Source of the DNA: JAICTV01 sp034666045
GTDB taxonomy: Bacteria; Planctomycetota; Phycisphaerae; Tepidisphaerales; Tepidisphaeraceae
NCBI GenBank assembly: GCA_034666045.1
Contig: JAXDMN010000056.1
Coordinates: 1 to 15,111, forward strand
DNA: 15,111 nucleotides
Reading direction: 5' to 3'
Below are positions 13,230 to 15,111 of the stretch, piece by piece (positions within the stretch are counted from its first letter, which is position 1; every line of letters begins with the position of its first letter). A program made the position numbers and the translations under genes. Under the pieces are notes generated by a model that did no database searches, was not told the origin of the DNA, and saw only the letters and a list, made by a program, of their open reading frames with translations.

Positions 13230-15111
13230 ATGGAACGGCTTGAACCGCGGCGGCTGCTGGCTTCTCCGGAACTTGATCTGACCTTCGGCGAAGGGGGATT
13301 CACCGGCGAGGTGCCGGGGTTTTTCATAGACTTTTTTTTCGTCAAGGAACTGGCCAACGGGAAGATCCTGGCGGCGGGATCGTCGGGGAATTTCGGGAAT
13401 GCGCCGGTGGTCGCGCGGTTCAACGCCGATGGAACCCCGGACACGACCTTCGACAGCGACGGACTGCTCTTCATCCCGCAAGGCGACGTCTCATCCGGTC
13501 GGGTCGAGGATGTCGTCATGGCGCCGGACGGCAAGATCCTGCTGCTCCACGACAAGGACGACCACCTGAGCGTCTACCGCTTCATGGCGGACGGCGCGGT
13601 CGACACGACCTGGGGCACGAACGGGGTGGTTCGCCTTGTCCCGGCGGGGTTGGAATTCCCGACCGCCGCGACCATCGACCTGCAACCGGACGGGAAGATC
13701 GTTTTCACCTACCTCGCGTTCCCGGGCCCGGCCACCGCGCACCAGTTCTTTCTCAACCGGCTCAATGCCGACGGCTCGGTCGACAACAGCTTCCGCGGCG
13801 GGCTGACCAACCCCGTTCCGATCGACATGTGGGCGATCGAAGATTCCGCGGTGCTGCCCGACGGAAAAATCGTGCTGGCCGGGACGCGCCTCCCCGATCC
13901 GGGCAATGCCGCCGCCGAAGACGGCGTCGTCATGCGCTTCAATGCCGATGGCAGCGTCGACACGAGCTTCAGCGGCGACGGACGGGCGGATGTCACGGCC
14001 TCGCCGGACAGCGCAAGACCATTCGCCCTGGCGGTGGACGCGGACGGGAACATCCTGGCGAACGCGCGGGTGATCGCGTCAGGCAGGTCGATCGGGCTGG
14101 TAGAACGATTCACGCCGGCCGGCGCGCCGGACACGATCTTCGGCGGCGGCGACGGCATGGTCGAGATCGACCCGGGCGTGGACGAGGGCGTCGCACCGGG
14201 CGGCTTGTATATCGGTACTGACGGAAAAATCACCGGAATCCTGAACGATTTCGGCCAGATCCGCCTGACGCTCTTCCGCCTCAACGCCAACGGCACCCTC
14301 GATACGACCTTCGATGGCGACGGATACGTTCAGCCCAACGCGCAGGCGACCAGCCAGGCCAATGTCATCACGCTCGACAGCGACGGAAACATCCTCGTCG
14401 CCGGCTGGAACCTGGCCGTCGCGCGCTTCGTCGCGGATTCCGTAGACGTGAGCCTGAACGCCAACGAGACTTTGTACATCAACGGCACCGACGGCGCGGA
14501 CACGATCGCGCTGTCGCACGTCGGCAATCAGCTCGTCGTGAATCGCAACGGCACGAACACGTCGTTCCTGTTCACCGACGTGAAATCGCTGACGGTGCGG
14601 CAAAGCGCGGGCGATGACGTCATCACCGTGCCGTTCGCGCTCGATTGCCATATCGACGGCGGCACGGGGAACGATTCGATCATGCTCGGCGACGGCGACA
14701 TGTTCATCCGCGGCGGGTTCGGCGTGAACCGCACCGACGACGCAGACGGCGATGACACGGTCGTCTGCGGCAACGGCGATCACGACATTTACCTCGGCGA
14801 GGGCGACAACAGCGCCACCGTCGGCGCCGGTAACAGCACGATCGGCGCCGGCAACGGCGACAACACGATCACCACCGGCGCGGGTGATGACACGATCTTC
14901 ACCGGCAACGGCGACGATGCGATCACCTGCGGCAGCGGCGACGATTCGATTGGGACCGCGGGCGGCAATGACACCGTTCGCAGCGGTGCGGGCAACGACA
15001 TCATCGAAGCTGGCTCGTTCGCCAGCGGCGACAAGTTCTACGATGGCGGCGCGGGCAACGACATCATCACTGGCGGCAGCGGGCGCGATACGCTCATCGG
15101 CGGCGCGCAGC
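13230..15111 (+). CDS. LEPR-XLL surface protein with delta-60 repeats and RTX-like repeats, 3' partial
   Basis: The frame stays open from ATG 13230 to the window end (627 full codons), so the C-terminus is missing. Residues 1-10 (MERLEPRRLL) are the LEPR-XLL motif, found at the N-terminus of large exported planctomycete proteins and thought to act in their sorting or anchoring. Residues about 14-400 hold delta-60 repeats, each with a DGKI(L/V) strand and a (V)MRFNADGSVDTSF-type end; the DTxF ends fall at 71, 125, 185, 244, 301 and 358, a period of 54-60. This fold is thought to be beta-propeller-like. Residues about 475-627 are glycine- and aspartate-rich RTX-like repeats (GAGDDTIFTGNGDDAITCGSG), which bind calcium in secreted proteins. 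A classic signal peptide is absent, as is usual for LEPR proteins. It is probably a cell-surface or secreted structural protein. Family recognition is firm; role is inferred. Confidence 0.88.
   Translation, partial: MERLEPRRLLASPELDLTFGEGGFTGEVPGFFIDFFFVKELANGKILAAGSSGNFGNAPVVARFNADGTPDTTFDSDGLLFIPQGDVSSGRVEDVVMAPDGKILLLHDKDDHLSVYRFMADGAVDTTWGTNGVVRLVPAGLEFPTAATIDLQPDGKIVFTYLAFPGPATAHQFFLNRLNADGSVDNSFRGGLTNPVPIDMWAIEDSAVLPDGKIVLAGTRLPDPGNAAAEDGVVMRFNADGSVDTSFSGDGRADVTASPDSARPFALAVDADGNILANARVIASGRSIGLVERFTPAGAPDTIFGGGDGMVEIDPGVDEGVAPGGLYIGTDGKITGILNDFGQIRLTLFRLNANGTLDTTFDGDGYVQPNAQATSQANVITLDSDGNILVAGWNLAVARFVADSVDVSLNANETLYINGTDGADTIALSHVGNQLVVNRNGTNTSFLFTDVKSLTVRQSAGDDVITVPFALDCHIDGGTGNDSIMLGDGDMFIRGGFGVNRTDDADGDDTVVCGNGDHDIYLGEGDNSATVGAGNSTIGAGNGDNTITTGAGDDTIFTGNGDDAITCGSGDDSIGTAGGNDTVRSGAGNDIIEAGSFASGDKFYDGGAGNDIITGGSGRDTLIGGAQ
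13269..14429 (+). repeat. Delta-60 protein repeats (about six to seven units)
   Basis: The encoded units recur every 54-60 residues with a conserved FNADGSVDTSF-like end followed by GDG and, about 30 residues later, DGKI. The DNA copies have diverged and show no long identical stretch, so recent unequal exchange is not obvious. Confidence 0.8.
14652..15111 (+). repeat. RTX-like calcium-binding nonapeptide repeats, running off the window
   Basis: Residues 475-627 carry variants of GxGxDxI/T (GGTGNDSI, GAGDDTIFTG, GSGDDSIG, GAGNDIIEAG, GGSGRDTLIGG). The first units (about 475-530) are irregular; from about 14820 the copies follow with nearly regular 9-residue spacing. The array is still running at the right edge. 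Confidence 0.85.

Noticed and set aside
12056..13555. Open frame of about 500 codons on the minus strand across the nucleotidyltransferase gene
   Set aside because: It spans three unrelated plus-strand regions with convincing genes and shows no domain pattern.
14820..15111. Possible CRISPR-like array from the short regular DNA repeats
   Set aside because: The period of about 27 bases matches RTX nonapeptide codons in an open frame; there are no identical repeats with unique spacers.

Overview
The window looks like a piece of a GC-rich planctomycete genome, most likely of the Phycisphaerae/Tepidisphaerales type. The strongest clue is the last gene, whose product begins with MERLEPRRLL, the LEPR-XLL signature at the N-terminus of many planctomycete surface proteins. 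The set of large exported hydrolases and the dispersed inverted repeats fit this. The assignment is inference from sequence features; no taxonomic marker gene is present.

Layout, left to right. (1) 2-2974, +: the 3' part of a large exported zinc amidase (N-acetylmuramoyl-L-alanine amidase type) with an inserted golvesin-like domain, two FN3 domains, a Rossmann-like domain and a malectin-like C-terminus. (2) 2999-3135: a perfect-symmetry, REP-like element made of a 34-bp inverted repeat enclosing four triloop hairpins, lying between convergent genes. (3) 3159-5270, -: an exported (alpha/alpha)6-like protein with a Rossmann-like N-terminal domain. (4) 5269-6531, +: an exported DUF1343/NamZ (GH171) exo-N-acetylmuramidase homologue. 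(5) 6565-8547, +: an exported six-hairpin glycosidase-like protein. (6) 8534-9751, -: a second NamZ homologue, predicted to be a lipoprotein, coupled to an upstream GNAT acetyltransferase (9754-10347, -). (7) 10346-13147, +: a tight three-gene unit of a left-handed beta-helix acyltransferase, an exported clan GH-A glycosidase and a LicC-like nucleotidyltransferase. (8) 13230 to the window end, +: a LEPR-XLL surface protein with delta-60 repeats followed by RTX-like calcium-binding repeats.

Functionally the left two thirds points to breakdown of peptidoglycan: an amidase plus two NamZ homologues and two uncharacterised (alpha/alpha)6 proteins. The right third (acyltransferase, GH-A glycosidase, nucleotidyltransferase) suggests modification of a surface or extracellular glycan.

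The most unusual observation is that two unrelated inverted-repeat elements (6537-6609 and 10965-11053) sit exactly at 5' gene ends and are translated. In each case the element provides the start codon and most of the signal peptide of the downstream secreted enzyme. The second element also supplies the last eight or so residues and the stop codon of the upstream gene and a Shine-Dalgarno-like sequence. Two divergent gene pairs also appear to share their start codons in a CATG palindrome. There is no stretch above 300 bases without a gene, and I saw no tRNA, rRNA, CRISPR array or transposase.
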